Part shown: positions 1-6,310 of the stretch, piece after piece
How the letters are laid out: every line of letters starts with the position of its first letter
Numbering within the stretch: position 1 is the first letter of the stretch
Source: Gammaproteobacteria bacterium
GTDB lineage: Bacteria; Pseudomonadota; Gammaproteobacteria; Steroidobacterales; Steroidobacteraceae
Reading direction: 5' to 3'
Assembly: GCA_010031985.1 (NCBI GenBank)
Contig: RGYP01000041.1
Location: 1-10,281 of the forward strand
Length of the DNA stretch: 10,281 nucleotides
Notes under the pieces: model-generated
What the model was told of the DNA's origin: nothing
Seen by the model: only the letters and a program-made list of their open reading frames with translations
Database searches by the model: none
Translations under genes and position numbers: made by a program

Positions 1-99
1 GAAAAAACTGAGTCGTCCGGCGAACTCGTCGACGTCGAGACCCTTGGCGAGCGCCGTCTTCACGTACTCCTTGCCGTCGGCCAGCGTGAAAGCGAGTTC
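1..99 (-). other. Methylmalonyl-CoA mutase-like fragment joined in frame to the receptor
   Basis: Residues 505-537 of the minus-strand frame begin ELAFTLADGKEYVKTA, continue with GLDVDEFAGRL and end in SFF. Known methylmalonyl-CoA mutases (human MUT, E. coli Sbm) carry, as I recall them, an internal stretch of the form ELAYTLADGLEY...GL.IDEFAPRLSFFWGIGMN. The match runs without gaps through every visible residue, and nothing like it belongs in a receptor barrel. The likely junction is at the five codons for ELAFT (99-85), which would fit both families, because receptor barrel strands often read FALVEYxFTD. This points to a join at a short shared sequence, made by the assembler or by recombination. 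Only 33 codons are visible, so I cannot tell whether an intact mutase continues beyond the edge. Confidence 0.8.
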
Positions 100-1611
100 T
101 ACCAGTGCAAAGGCCGAAGTTGCCGACACCGAGTTCTTGTTGGTCGTGCTGAAGATGCCGCCACCGAGCGGGTCTGTGAAATACGGCAGCAACGCCGCGT
201 TACCGGCGCCGACGGCCGGCTCGATCGTCAGTGTAGGCGGTCCACCAAACAATGCCGCCGAACGGCACGACAGACAGAACTCGGAGAAATCGGCAGGCAA
301 TTTTTGACTGGCGACGACACCGTCGTTGCCACCCTTGGAACGAGTGTCGTAGTAGTACGCGCCTACCGACCAGCGGAAAGATTCCTTCGGGTTGCTGGCG
401 AGTCGAAGTTCGGTGCTGATTTCTTCGGTTTGACCCGGAGCACCCACCTGCAGCAAGCCGGTACGGAATACCTTGAGAGCGCCGGCCTTGAAGGTTCCGG
501 CGACCAGCGTCGTGGGCGTCGAGACGTAGGCGAACGGCACGGTCTCGCCGGTATTGCGCGATCCGTCGACGAAGAAGGTCTGATATACGCGCGAATACCC
601 GGTCAAAGAACTGATGGTGCCGATGCCGGTCTCCCACACCAGATTGAGATTGGCGCGCCTGATCTCGCGGTCGTTGCCTGTTGCAGCGGGCAACGCGGAC
701 ATGCCGGTACGGCTCATCGGCTTGAACTCACCGCAATAGTTGCCGTATGCGACCGGCGGCGTCGGCGTTTGCACCGACAACAGACCGTTCAGGTTCTCGC
801 AGTTCGCAGCCACCGGACTGATGGCCGAGTTGCCGACGATGTCGTTCGAAAAATAGGCTGAAAAGCTGGCTTCGAAAGTGTCGGAGGGCTGAAGGTACAG
901 GCTGCCCTGTACGGTCTTGTATTTGTAGCCGCCGATGTCGTGACCGCCCGAAATTTGATTTTCGTAAGAGCCGTCGAAATTGTCGTACGACGCCGCGATG
1001 CGTCCCTTCAAGGTACCGCTCTCGCTGATCGGACCGCTCAACGTGGCGCCGGCGTACCCCTTGCCATGCGTACCGAGCTGCACCTCGACTTTGCCCTTGG
1101 TGGTGTCGCCAGGCTTCGCAGTGACGTAGTTGAGCGCGCCGCTGAAACTGTTGCGGCCATACATGGCCGCCTGCGGACCCTTGATGACTTCGATTCGCTC
1201 GAGGTCGAGCTGGTTGAAGTTGAGACCTTCTTTGCCCGACACGAAGACGCCGTCGATGAAGATGGCAGCGTTGTTTTCGCCGCGCACGTCGATCGGTGCG
1301 AAGCCGCGAATGACCGGAACAGGCAAGAACCCCGCCTGCACGTCAGAGAACGTCAGGCCCGGCGTCGCCGCGGCGATGTCGTCGAGATTGCGGATGCCCT
1401 TCTGCTCGATCGCTTCGCTGGTGAATGCGGTGATCGCCAGAGGCACGTCGACGAGACGCTCCTGCGTTTTGCGCGCCGTGACCACAACCTCATCGAGGCC
1501 GAGAGAATCGTCGGCAGGCGCCTGCGCGTAGCCGGATTGAGCCGCTGCTGCGGCGACGATCAAAGAAACTGCCGCCCACGACGGGCGGGCCCCCTTCTTG
1601 CGATTGACCAT
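1..1611 (-). CDS. TonB-dependent outer-membrane receptor, partial and chimeric at its 3' end
   Basis: Imports a ligand across the outer membrane using TonB/ExbBD energy; the ligand cannot be told. The frame is open for 537 codons from the ATG at 1611 to the window edge. It begins with a signal peptide (residues 1 to about 30, cleavage near GYAQA), then a TonB box (LDEVVVTARK, 39-48). The plug domain (about 50-166) contains VIRGF, the IFIDGVFV strand and ERIEVIKGPQAAMYGRNSFSGALN, whose key residues are the KGPQ turn and the YGRN/GALN end of the plug. Beta-barrel sequence follows to about residue 504. Four loop cysteines include a CLSC pair at 446-449. From residue 505 the sequence changes character and matches methylmalonyl-CoA mutase (separate entry). 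Receptors of this class usually have 700-900 residues, so at least a third of the barrel is missing. The start is supported by GGAGGG eight bases upstream. It is divergent from the PD40/nitrilase gene set. Receptor identity is very secure; the 3' end is not trustworthy. Confidence 0.93.
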   Translation of the reverse strand, partial: MVNRKKGARPSWAAVSLIVAAAAAQSGYAQAPADDSLGLDEVVVTARKTQERLVDVPLAITAFTSEAIEQKGIRNLDDIAAATPGLTFSDVQAGFLPVPVIRGFAPIDVRGENNAAIFIDGVFVSGKEGLNFNQLDLERIEVIKGPQAAMYGRNSFSGALNYVTAKPGDTTKGKVEVQLGTHGKGYAGATLSGPISESGTLKGRIAASYDNFDGSYENQISGGHDIGGYKYKTVQGSLYLQPSDTFEASFSAYFSNDIVGNSAISPVAANCENLNGLLSVQTPTPPVAYGNYCGEFKPMSRTGMSALPAATGNDREIRRANLNLVWETGIGTISSLTGYSRVYQTFFVDGSRNTGETVPFAYVSTPTTLVAGTFKAGALKVFRTGLLQVGAPGQTEEISTELRLASNPKESFRWSVGAYYYDTRSKGGNDGVVASQKLPADFSEFCLSCRSAALFGGPPTLTIEPAVGAGNAALLPYFTDPLGGGIFSTTNKNSVSATSAFALVELAFTLADGKEYVKTALAKGLDVDEFAGRLSFF

Positions 1612-1619
1612 TGAGTGTT

Positions 1620-1625
1620 CCCTCC
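1620..1625 (-). promoter_or_regulatory. Ribosome binding site of the TonB-dependent receptor
   Basis: On the minus strand the bases read GGAGGG, followed by an eight-base spacer and the ATG at 1611. This is a strong Shine-Dalgarno match at good spacing. It settles the receptor start, which also opens directly into a signal peptide. Confidence 0.8.
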
Positions 1626-1631
1626 GATGCT

Positions 1632-1651
1632 CCGCTATTGTTTTTTAGCGG
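1632..1651. repeat. Inverted repeat (6-bp arms) in the receptor leader
   Basis: CCGCTA at 1632-1637 and TAGCGG at 1646-1651 are perfect inverted copies separated by the T-rich ttgttttt. The repeat lies 21-40 bases upstream of the receptor start codon, just above its ribosome binding site. On the minus strand it would form a six-pair hairpin with an A-rich loop in the leader transcript. It could be an operator half-site pair, an RNA hairpin affecting translation, or chance. It is too short to be a convincing terminator. Confidence 0.4.
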
Positions 1652-1705
1652 TTGCTATGCCAAACCTACACCCGACAGACTGATGACGGAAGCCTCTTCC
1701 GAGCA

Positions 1706-1720
1706 TTGGTCCATAACCAA
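1706..1720. promoter_or_regulatory. Candidate operator, palindrome TTGGT-N5-ACCAA
   Basis: A perfect five-base inverted repeat (ttggt ccata accaa) lies in the middle of the divergent intergenic region. TGGT...ACCA symmetry is typical of operators for GntR regulators of the FadR branch (PdhR and LldR sites are ATTGGT-N3-ACCAAT); the spacer here is two bases longer. It overlaps the inner edge of the candidate receptor -10 element and lies 61 bases upstream of the propeller-gene ATG. A bound repressor could therefore control both directions. No regulator gene is visible in the window. The symmetry is seen directly; the operator role is inferred. Confidence 0.4.
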
Positions 1721-1747
1721 AACACGCAACGACGGCTACGTGGTCAA
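1719..1747 (-). promoter_or_regulatory. Candidate sigma-70 promoter for the receptor gene
   Basis: On the minus strand TTGACC (1747-1742, five of six bases of the -35 consensus) is followed by a 17-base spacer and TGTTTT (1724-1719, three of six bases of the -10 consensus). The -35 and spacing are good but the -10 is poor. Transcription would start near 1711, inside the TTGGT-N5-ACCAA palindrome, and give a leader of about 100 bases. No comparable plus-strand promoter was found in the same region. Confidence 0.25.
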
Positions 1748-1780
1748 ATCAAAGACTGCGTTGCGCTCGGGGGTACAGGA

Positions 1781-2878
1781 ATGAGAACAGTTCGCAACAA
1801 AATTTCGACGTCGACGACTGCCGTCGTGACTGGCCTGTTGTGCGTCGGCATCGCGGGGTTGAGCCCGGATATCTCGGCCAAAGACCACAAGGCGGTCAAA
1901 GTCCCCACGGGCGCCACGGTGTCGACGCGCGACCAGGAAATGCCCTCTTGGCAGATTCCGAACATCGCCGAAGCGGCCGAGGCCTATTACGGACCCGACA
2001 GCGAACACCTCATCGCCCAGGTAAAAAGTCCGCTCGCCGTCAAAAGCCCGCGCGGGCTATCCGGCTTTCTGACCAAAACCTTCACCGACTCGGGCACCGA
2101 CGAGACACTCATCAACGATCGCGGCTGGGACGGCTGCTCGTACTTTTTTCCCGACGGCAAGCGGTTGGTCTGGACGTCGATCCGCGACAACATGAACATG
2201 CCGCTCGGCAACTGGTCGGATTGGCGCAACTATCCGCAAGGCGCCGAACTCTACGTGTCGGACCGCGAAGGCAAGAACGTCCAGCGCCTCACCAACAACC
2301 AGCAATACGAGGCCGAAGTCACCGTCTCGCCGGACGGCAAATGGATCGTGTTCGGCCGCATGACCAACGGCAACATGGATCTGTGGGTGATGAAGTCGGA
2401 CGGGACCGAAGAAAAGCAGATCACCTTCACGGCCGACGATCAGGAAGGTGCACCGTACTTCCTGCCCGACAACGAGACGATCCTGTTCCGCGCGTGGAAA
2501 GCCTCGGAATACGATCAGAAGCCGACACCGATGACCATCTACACGGTCAAGCGCGACGGCAGCGATCTCAAGCCGCGAACGTTCACGCACGACATGAACT
2601 GGGCGCCTTACCCGACACCGGACGGCAAGCACTTCCTGTTCGTGCGCGCCGAGACACCGCGCAACTGGGAGGTCTATCTCGGTTATCTCGACGGCAAGAC
2701 GCCGCCCAAGCGCGTCACTTTCGACGAAGGATTCGACGGTTTTCCGGCGATATCTCCGGATGGTCGAAAAATGGTGTGGACGAGCTCGCGCAGCGCGGGA
2801 CCCGGCGCGGGCTTCATGTCGGGACTGCAACTGCACGTCATGGACGTGAGTGCACTTGGTCTGGGTCCAAAGAAATAA
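1781..2878 (+). CDS. Periplasmic TolB-like six-bladed PD40 beta-propeller protein
   Basis: A 365-residue secreted propeller of the WD40-like/PD40 class (the repeat of TolB and of dipeptidyl-peptidase-like propellers). The N-terminus is a signal peptide: MRTVRNK, a hydrophobic stretch at 14-27, then SPDISA before KDHK. Six repeat cores share the PD signature: YGPDSEHLIA (70-79), FFPDGKRLVWTS (122-133), VSPDGKWIVFGR (182-193), FLPDNETILFRA (227-238), PTPDGKHFLFVR (278-289) and ISPDGRKMVWTS (324-335), which fits one six-bladed ring. There is no hydrolase domain after the propeller and no TolB N-terminal domain, so it is not TolB itself. It probably binds a ligand or a partner protein in the periplasm. 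I chose the ATG at 1781 because it opens directly into the signal peptide, with GGGGG seven bases upstream; the frame also extends upstream to a TTG at 1652, which lacks signal-like sequence. The nitrilase-like gene follows after 24 bases. Confidence 0.85.
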   Translation: MRTVRNKISTSTTAVVTGLLCVGIAGLSPDISAKDHKAVKVPTGATVSTRDQEMPSWQIPNIAEAAEAYYGPDSEHLIAQVKSPLAVKSPRGLSGFLTKTFTDSGTDETLINDRGWDGCSYFFPDGKRLVWTSIRDNMNMPLGNWSDWRNYPQGAELYVSDREGKNVQRLTNNQQYEAEVTVSPDGKWIVFGRMTNGNMDLWVMKSDGTEEKQITFTADDQEGAPYFLPDNETILFRAWKASEYDQKPTPMTIYTVKRDGSDLKPRTFTHDMNWAPYPTPDGKHFLFVRAETPRNWEVYLGYLDGKTPPKRVTFDEGFDGFPAISPDGRKMVWTSSRSAGPGAGFMSGLQLHVMDVSALGLGPKK

Positions 2879-2902
2879 ATTTTTGTAACGGGGTTATTGA
2901 TC

Positions 2903-4114
2903 ATGTCAAAGAAAACATCGAAGCTCGATCGACGCTCATTGATCACGGGTGCTGCCATGGCAAGTCTTGCGGCCGCGGCAGGCTCGACGGCATCGAGCGA
3001 GGCGGTTGCGCAAACCACTGCGGCCGCAGGGGGCAGCACGCCCGCGTCGGGCAACGGCATTCAGGTGTCGAATCGCGGCCAGTACGCCAAAGTTCCGCTG
3101 AAGCAGGATTTCGTGAACGTCGCCGCCATCCAGTCGCAGCTCTACTCGATCGACGTGCGTGATCGGGCGACCACGCTCAAGCGCAACCTCAACCGCATCC
3201 TGCGGCTGATCGATCTCGCGCAGAATTCTCCCGAAGAATGGGGCGGTGAACGTCGCTGGGGCTCGAAGGTCGATCTCATCTCGATGCACGAATTCCCCAT
3301 CCAGGGCTTTCAGCCGTGGACGCGCAAGGAGCTCAACCAGGTGGCCTTCGAACTGCCTGGCCCCGAGTCCGAAGCCATCGGCGAGCGAGCCAAGCGCTAT
3401 GGCTGCTACATCTCCTGGGGCTGCTACGCCAAAGAAAAAGACTGGCCCGATCACGTCATCAACATGTCGGTGCTTACCGGCCCCGACGGCAAGATCGTCA
3501 GCAAGCAGTGGAAGGCGCGCAACATACTCGGTCTCTTTGGTGACGGCGCACTGATCGGCACCACCATCTACGACGTGCTCGATCGTTACGTCGAAATGTA
3601 TGGCTGGGATGCCGTTCTGCCGGTGGCGCGTACCGACATCGGTAACATCTCGATCACGGCGGTGGGTTCGGAACCGACGCTCTACACCTGTCTCGGTCTC
3701 AAGGGCGCAGAGATCCTGGTGCTGTCGGTCACGGGCGGCAGCAATTCCGAATCGGCCATCGCCACGGCGCGCGCCAATCGTCTCTACACCGTCGGCGTCG
3801 GCAATGCGGTCTCGCCGAACAACATCGGCTTTCCGGAATCCTCCGGCACCCGCGACGAAGGTACGGTGATCGTCGATCCACGCGGCACGGTACTCGCAAA
3901 AACCGAGAATCATCACGAGGACATCATCACCGCGCGCATTCCGATCGCCGATTTCCGCAAGACGCGGCGCGTGCAGGAACTGCCCGTGGCGATACTTCTG
4001 CCAGTGCTGCAGCAATACCAGCCGCTGTTTCAGCCGAATGCCTTCCTCGAAAAGCTGCCGCAGACCTATCAAGAGGCCGGCGAGATCGTGCGCAAGCGCA
4101 TGGGGATGAAATAG
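2903..4114 (+). CDS. Tat-exported nitrilase-superfamily (C-N hydrolase fold) protein, catalytic Cys apparently absent
   Basis: A 403-residue protein with a twin-arginine signal (KLDRRSLITGAAMASLAAAAG, arginines 10-11, likely cleavage after AVA at 36), a Ser/Gly-rich linker, and a nitrilase/amidase domain from about residue 70 (FVNVAAIQSQ). Family landmarks are the Glu region ISMHEFPIQGF (E130), the Lys region VSKQWKARN (K204, matching the YRK of amidases), DRYVEMYGWDAVLPVARTDIGN, and LKGAEILVLSVTGG after the nucleophile site. In active members the nucleophile sits in an ICYD...FPE-like segment. Here the aligned segment reads ISITAVGSEPTLY, placing Thr252 at the cysteine position. The nearest cysteine, C263, falls in the following helix. 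The protein may therefore be a binding protein or use other chemistry. The ATG at 2903 is preferred over an in-frame TTG at 2897; TAACGGGG lies nine bases upstream. Fold and export are secure; the activity is unknown. Confidence 0.85.
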   Translation: MSKKTSKLDRRSLITGAAMASLAAAAGSTASSEAVAQTTAAAGGSTPASGNGIQVSNRGQYAKVPLKQDFVNVAAIQSQLYSIDVRDRATTLKRNLNRILRLIDLAQNSPEEWGGERRWGSKVDLISMHEFPIQGFQPWTRKELNQVAFELPGPESEAIGERAKRYGCYISWGCYAKEKDWPDHVINMSVLTGPDGKIVSKQWKARNILGLFGDGALIGTTIYDVLDRYVEMYGWDAVLPVARTDIGNISITAVGSEPTLYTCLGLKGAEILVLSVTGGSNSESAIATARANRLYTVGVGNAVSPNNIGFPESSGTRDEGTVIVDPRGTVLAKTENHHEDIITARIPIADFRKTRRVQELPVAILLPVLQQYQPLFQPNAFLEKLPQTYQEAGEIVRKRMGMK

Positions 4115-4125
4115 GACGCTGATCG

Positions 4126-4605
4126 ATGAACGACTCCGCGCTCGCCTCGGCCCTCGCGACCCTGCAAACACGCATTGGTCAGGAGGTGCACGTCAGTGAT
4201 TGGCTCACCGTCACCCAGCAGCGTATCAACGCGTTTGCCGATGCCACCGGGGACCACCAGTGGATCCACGTCGACGTGGAACGCGCCGCGCGCGAGTCGC
4301 CCTACGGGGCGCCGATCGCTCATGGATATCTCACGCTATCTTTGAGCGTACCGTTGCGCGGTCTCGTCGATGCGCAGACGCCGATTGTCCCCGGCATCAC
4401 CAATGTCATCAACTACGGTCTCAACAAACTGCGCTTTCCGAACGCGGTGCGTGTCGGCGCACGCATCCGCGGTCGCTTCACGCTGCAGGCGGTCGAGCAA
4501 GTTGCACCGAACGTGTTGCAGATGACCGAGCAATATACGGCCGAGGTCGAAGGGGCGAGCAAACCCGCCTGCATCGCTGAAAGCGTCATGCGTCTCGTGT
4601 TCTGA
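4126..4605 (+). CDS. MaoC-like hot-dog dehydratase / enoyl-CoA hydratase (NodN/Rv0130 type)
   Basis: A 159-residue cytoplasmic single hot-dog domain. Members reversibly add water to 2-enoyl-CoA thioesters, usually giving the (R)-3-hydroxyacyl-CoA. The family signature is clear: FADATGDHQWIHVD (37-50), with the catalytic Asp43 and His48 in the D-x4-H arrangement, then PYGAPIAHGYLTLSL (59-73), with the conserved HG of the hydratase motif. The opening VSDWLTVTQQRINAFADATGD resembles Mycobacterium tuberculosis Rv0130 and NodN-like proteins more than PhaJ. The length is normal for this subfamily. The start lies 11 bases after the nitrilase-like gene's stop, and AGGA overlapping that stop serves as ribosome binding site at nine bases, so the two genes are probably co-transcribed. 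The acyl-CoA substrate is unknown; a side chain released from an imported compound is a guess from context. Confidence 0.88.
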   Translation: MNDSALASALATLQTRIGQEVHVSDWLTVTQQRINAFADATGDHQWIHVDVERAARESPYGAPIAHGYLTLSLSVPLRGLVDAQTPIVPGITNVINYGLNKLRFPNAVRVGARIRGRFTLQAVEQVAPNVLQMTEQYTAEVEGASKPACIAESVMRLVF

Positions 4606-4620
4606 CGCCGTCGCTGCAGG

Positions 4621-5577
4621 ATGAAGTCGGTATTTCTCGATTTTGCGACCGTCAGCAACGGCGACCTCGACACGCGTTCGCTCGAGCGCGCAGCTCCGAG
4701 ACTCGCGCTGCTCGAAGCCGTGCGACAGGACGAAATCATTGATGAGATCGCGGATCACGCGATCGTCATGACCAACAAGCTGCGGCTCGATCGTCGCATC
4801 ATCGAGTCCGCACCCGGTTTGCGACTCATTGCGCTCTCTGCCACTGGCACCAACAACGTCGATCTCGAAGCCGCACGCGAACGTGGCGTCGCCGTGTGCA
4901 ACGTCACGGATTACTGCACGCCCTCGGTGGTACAGCACGTGCTCGGCGTGTTGCTGTTTCTCACCCACCAGCTCGCCGCGTACTCCCGCGAAGCGGTCGA
5001 TGGCACTTGGGGCAAGGCACGTCATTTCACCATGCTGCAGCACCGGATCCGTGAATTGCGCGGCTGCACGCTCGGCGTGGTCGGCTGGGGGGTACTCGGT
5101 CGAGCCGTCGCGGCCGCTTGCGAACAGGCCCTCGGCATGCGGGTGATCGTCGCCCGACGTCCGGGCGGCGCAGCCACCGCAGATCGCGTCGAGCTCGACG
5201 AGCTGCTGCGCACGGCGGACGTGGTGACGCTGCATTGTCCGCTGACGCCGGCAACCACGGGCATGATCGATCGTCGCAGGCTCGAGTTGATGAAGCGCGA
5301 CGCCATTCTGATCAATACCGCGCGCGGTGCCCTGATCGACATCGCGGCCTTGGCAGATACCTTGCGTGCACGACGGCTGGGCGGTGCCGCCATCGACGTG
5401 CTGCCGCAGGAACCGCCGGTCGATGGCAGTCCGCTATTCGCTCCCGATCTGCCCAACCTGATCGTTACACCCCACATTGCCTGGGGTGCGGTCGAGTCGC
5501 GGCAGCGCTGCCTCGACGAAATGGCACTGAACATCGAGGACTGGCGAACCGGGGGAACCAGACGCCGGGTCGTCTGA
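4621..5577 (+). CDS. D-2-hydroxyacid dehydrogenase (glycerate/hydroxypyruvate reductase family)
   Basis: A 318-residue cytoplasmic enzyme that interconverts a 2-keto acid and a D-2-hydroxy acid with a nicotinamide cofactor. The N-terminus MKSVFLDFATV is typical. The ATGTNNVDLEAARERGVAVCNV segment spans 74-95, the Rossmann loop is GWGVLG (155-160), and the catalytic residues are Arg235 (INTARGALID), Glu264 (PQEPP) and His285 (TPHIAWG). The cofactor-selecting position at the end of the second Rossmann strand reads VIVARRP (175-181), with Ala-Arg-Arg in place of the usual acidic residue, which suggests NADP(H) use. Length and spacing match the family. The gene begins 15 bases after the MaoC-like stop; the only purine-rich site (CAGG) abuts the ATG, so translation may depend on coupling. 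The substrate is not set by the sequence; hydroxypyruvate, glyoxylate or a pathway-specific 2-keto acid are all possible. Confidence 0.9.
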   Translation: MKSVFLDFATVSNGDLDTRSLERAAPRLALLEAVRQDEIIDEIADHAIVMTNKLRLDRRIIESAPGLRLIALSATGTNNVDLEAARERGVAVCNVTDYCTPSVVQHVLGVLLFLTHQLAAYSREAVDGTWGKARHFTMLQHRIRELRGCTLGVVGWGVLGRAVAAACEQALGMRVIVARRPGGAATADRVELDELLRTADVVTLHCPLTPATTGMIDRRRLELMKRDAILINTARGALIDIAALADTLRARRLGGAAIDVLPQEPPVDGSPLFAPDLPNLIVTPHIAWGAVESRQRCLDEMALNIEDWRTGGTRRRVV

Positions 5578-5587
5578 TCGAACCGGC

Positions 5588-6307
5588 ATGTCGACGTTCA
5601 AGCCGCCACAGACTGACCCACAAAGCCTTAACGCGGGACCGTGCCGCCGCAGTGCCGCAACACGCATCGTTCTGCTTTGCGCAGCGCTTTTGCATGCGGG
5701 TGCAGCGATCGCGGCGGACGCAGCGCAGAGCTCGATGGAGTCTGCCGGGCTCGTGCCCCTGAAACTCGCCAATGTTGATCGGGCGAGCTTCGACCCGCGT
5801 AGCCCTTGGGCCGAGGGTGCAACCCTGATCATCGCGCCGGTGGAGGTTCGTTTCAGTTCCAGCTGGGATCCACGGCAGTTCGGCACTTTTGGTCTGGCCC
5901 CCAAAGATATCGAGAAGATTCGCGGCGATCTCGCCGAACTGGCGCAGCGTACGTTCGCCGAGACGCTGACCAAACTCGGCACCAAACCCGCCGGCGATGC
6001 GGCCGACTCAAAAGTGCTGGAGCTGCACATCAAAATCGTCGACGTGTACCTCAATGCACCACCACGCTCCGAGATCAACCCGCTCTATACCTACGTATAT
6101 GAATCGGGCGAGATGACACTGGAACTCGAAGTGCGCACGGCGGACTCAGGTCGTGTCCTCGCCACGCTGTACGATCGTCATCGCGATCCGCGCGATGCTC
6201 AGCTCACGCTCGACAATGAAATCACCCAGCGCGCGGCCACCCGACTAGCCTTGCGCGACTGGGCCGTCCAGTTACATGGCCTGCTGCGTCAGGCGGGCTT
6301 GAGGTAG
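5588..6307 (+). CDS. Periplasmic protein resembling DUF3313
   Basis: A 239-residue secreted protein of unknown function. A rather long N-terminal region precedes a signal sequence (RIVLLCAALLHAGAAIA, 26-42, cleavage before ADAAQ). It has no lipobox cysteine in the usual place. The mature part contains EGATLIIAPVEVRF (76-89), a helix beginning LAPKDIEKIRGDLAELAQRT (103-122), KVLELHIKIVDVYLNAP (142-158) and MTLELEVRTADSGRVLATLYDRH (176-198). This order of strand, helix, paired strands and a 'generated/removed' DxxSGxVLA-like strand recalls DUF3313 lipoproteins (I infer this from pattern, not from a search). It starts 10 bases after the dehydrogenase stop without a good ribosome binding site, so it may be the last gene of the upstream operon. 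Its position just before the efflux genes suggests a possible envelope role, but nothing more specific can be said. Confidence 0.6.
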   Translation: MSTFKPPQTDPQSLNAGPCRRSAATRIVLLCAALLHAGAAIAADAAQSSMESAGLVPLKLANVDRASFDPRSPWAEGATLIIAPVEVRFSSSWDPRQFGTFGLAPKDIEKIRGDLAELAQRTFAETLTKLGTKPAGDAADSKVLELHIKIVDVYLNAPPRSEINPLYTYVYESGEMTLELEVRTADSGRVLATLYDRHRDPRDAQLTLDNEITQRAATRLALRDWAVQLHGLLRQAGLR

Positions 6308-6310
6308 AAT
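6305..6310 (+). promoter_or_regulatory. Candidate -10 element for the efflux genes
   Basis: TAGAAT (five of six bases of the sigma-70 -10 consensus) overlaps the stop codon of the DUF3313-like gene, 42 bases before the adaptor ATG. No good -35 hexamer lies 16-18 bases upstream (TGCTGC is the best), so support is weak. If real, the pump pair has its own promoter instead of sharing the upstream transcript. Confidence 0.25.

Noticed and set aside
1..1611. A genuine receptor-mutase fusion protein with combined function
   Set aside because: The join would cut the beta-barrel before completion and enter the mutase mid-domain, in a protein exported to the outer membrane while the mutase is a cytoplasmic B12 enzyme. 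An artefact or a disruptive rearrangement is far more likely.
1652..1780. Upstream TTG start for the propeller gene
   Set aside because: The extra 43 residues are polar, bury the signal peptide inside the protein and cover the inverted repeats of the intergenic region. The ATG at 1781 opens directly into a signal peptide.
2864..2902. Possible terminator between propeller and nitrilase-like genes
   Set aside because: There is a T-run after the stop codon but no GC-rich stem before it, and the 24-base gap suits an operon.
1840..3162. Long plus-strand frame (about 440 codons) overlapping the propeller and nitrilase-like genes
   Set aside because: It crosses the boundary of two well-supported genes in another frame and its product is Arg/Gln/His-rich low-quality sequence without domains.
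2936..4171. Long open minus-strand frame (about 411 codons) opposite the nitrilase-like gene
   Set aside because: Its product is rich in Arg, His and Asp with no recognisable domain. The plus strand here codes clearly for a Tat-signal nitrilase-fold protein with family landmarks, so this is an antisense shadow of GC-rich coding.
4336..5235. Minus-strand open frame of about 299 codons opposite the MaoC and dehydrogenase genes
   Set aside because: It spans the junction of two plus-strand genes with intact catalytic motifs and shows no domain of its own.
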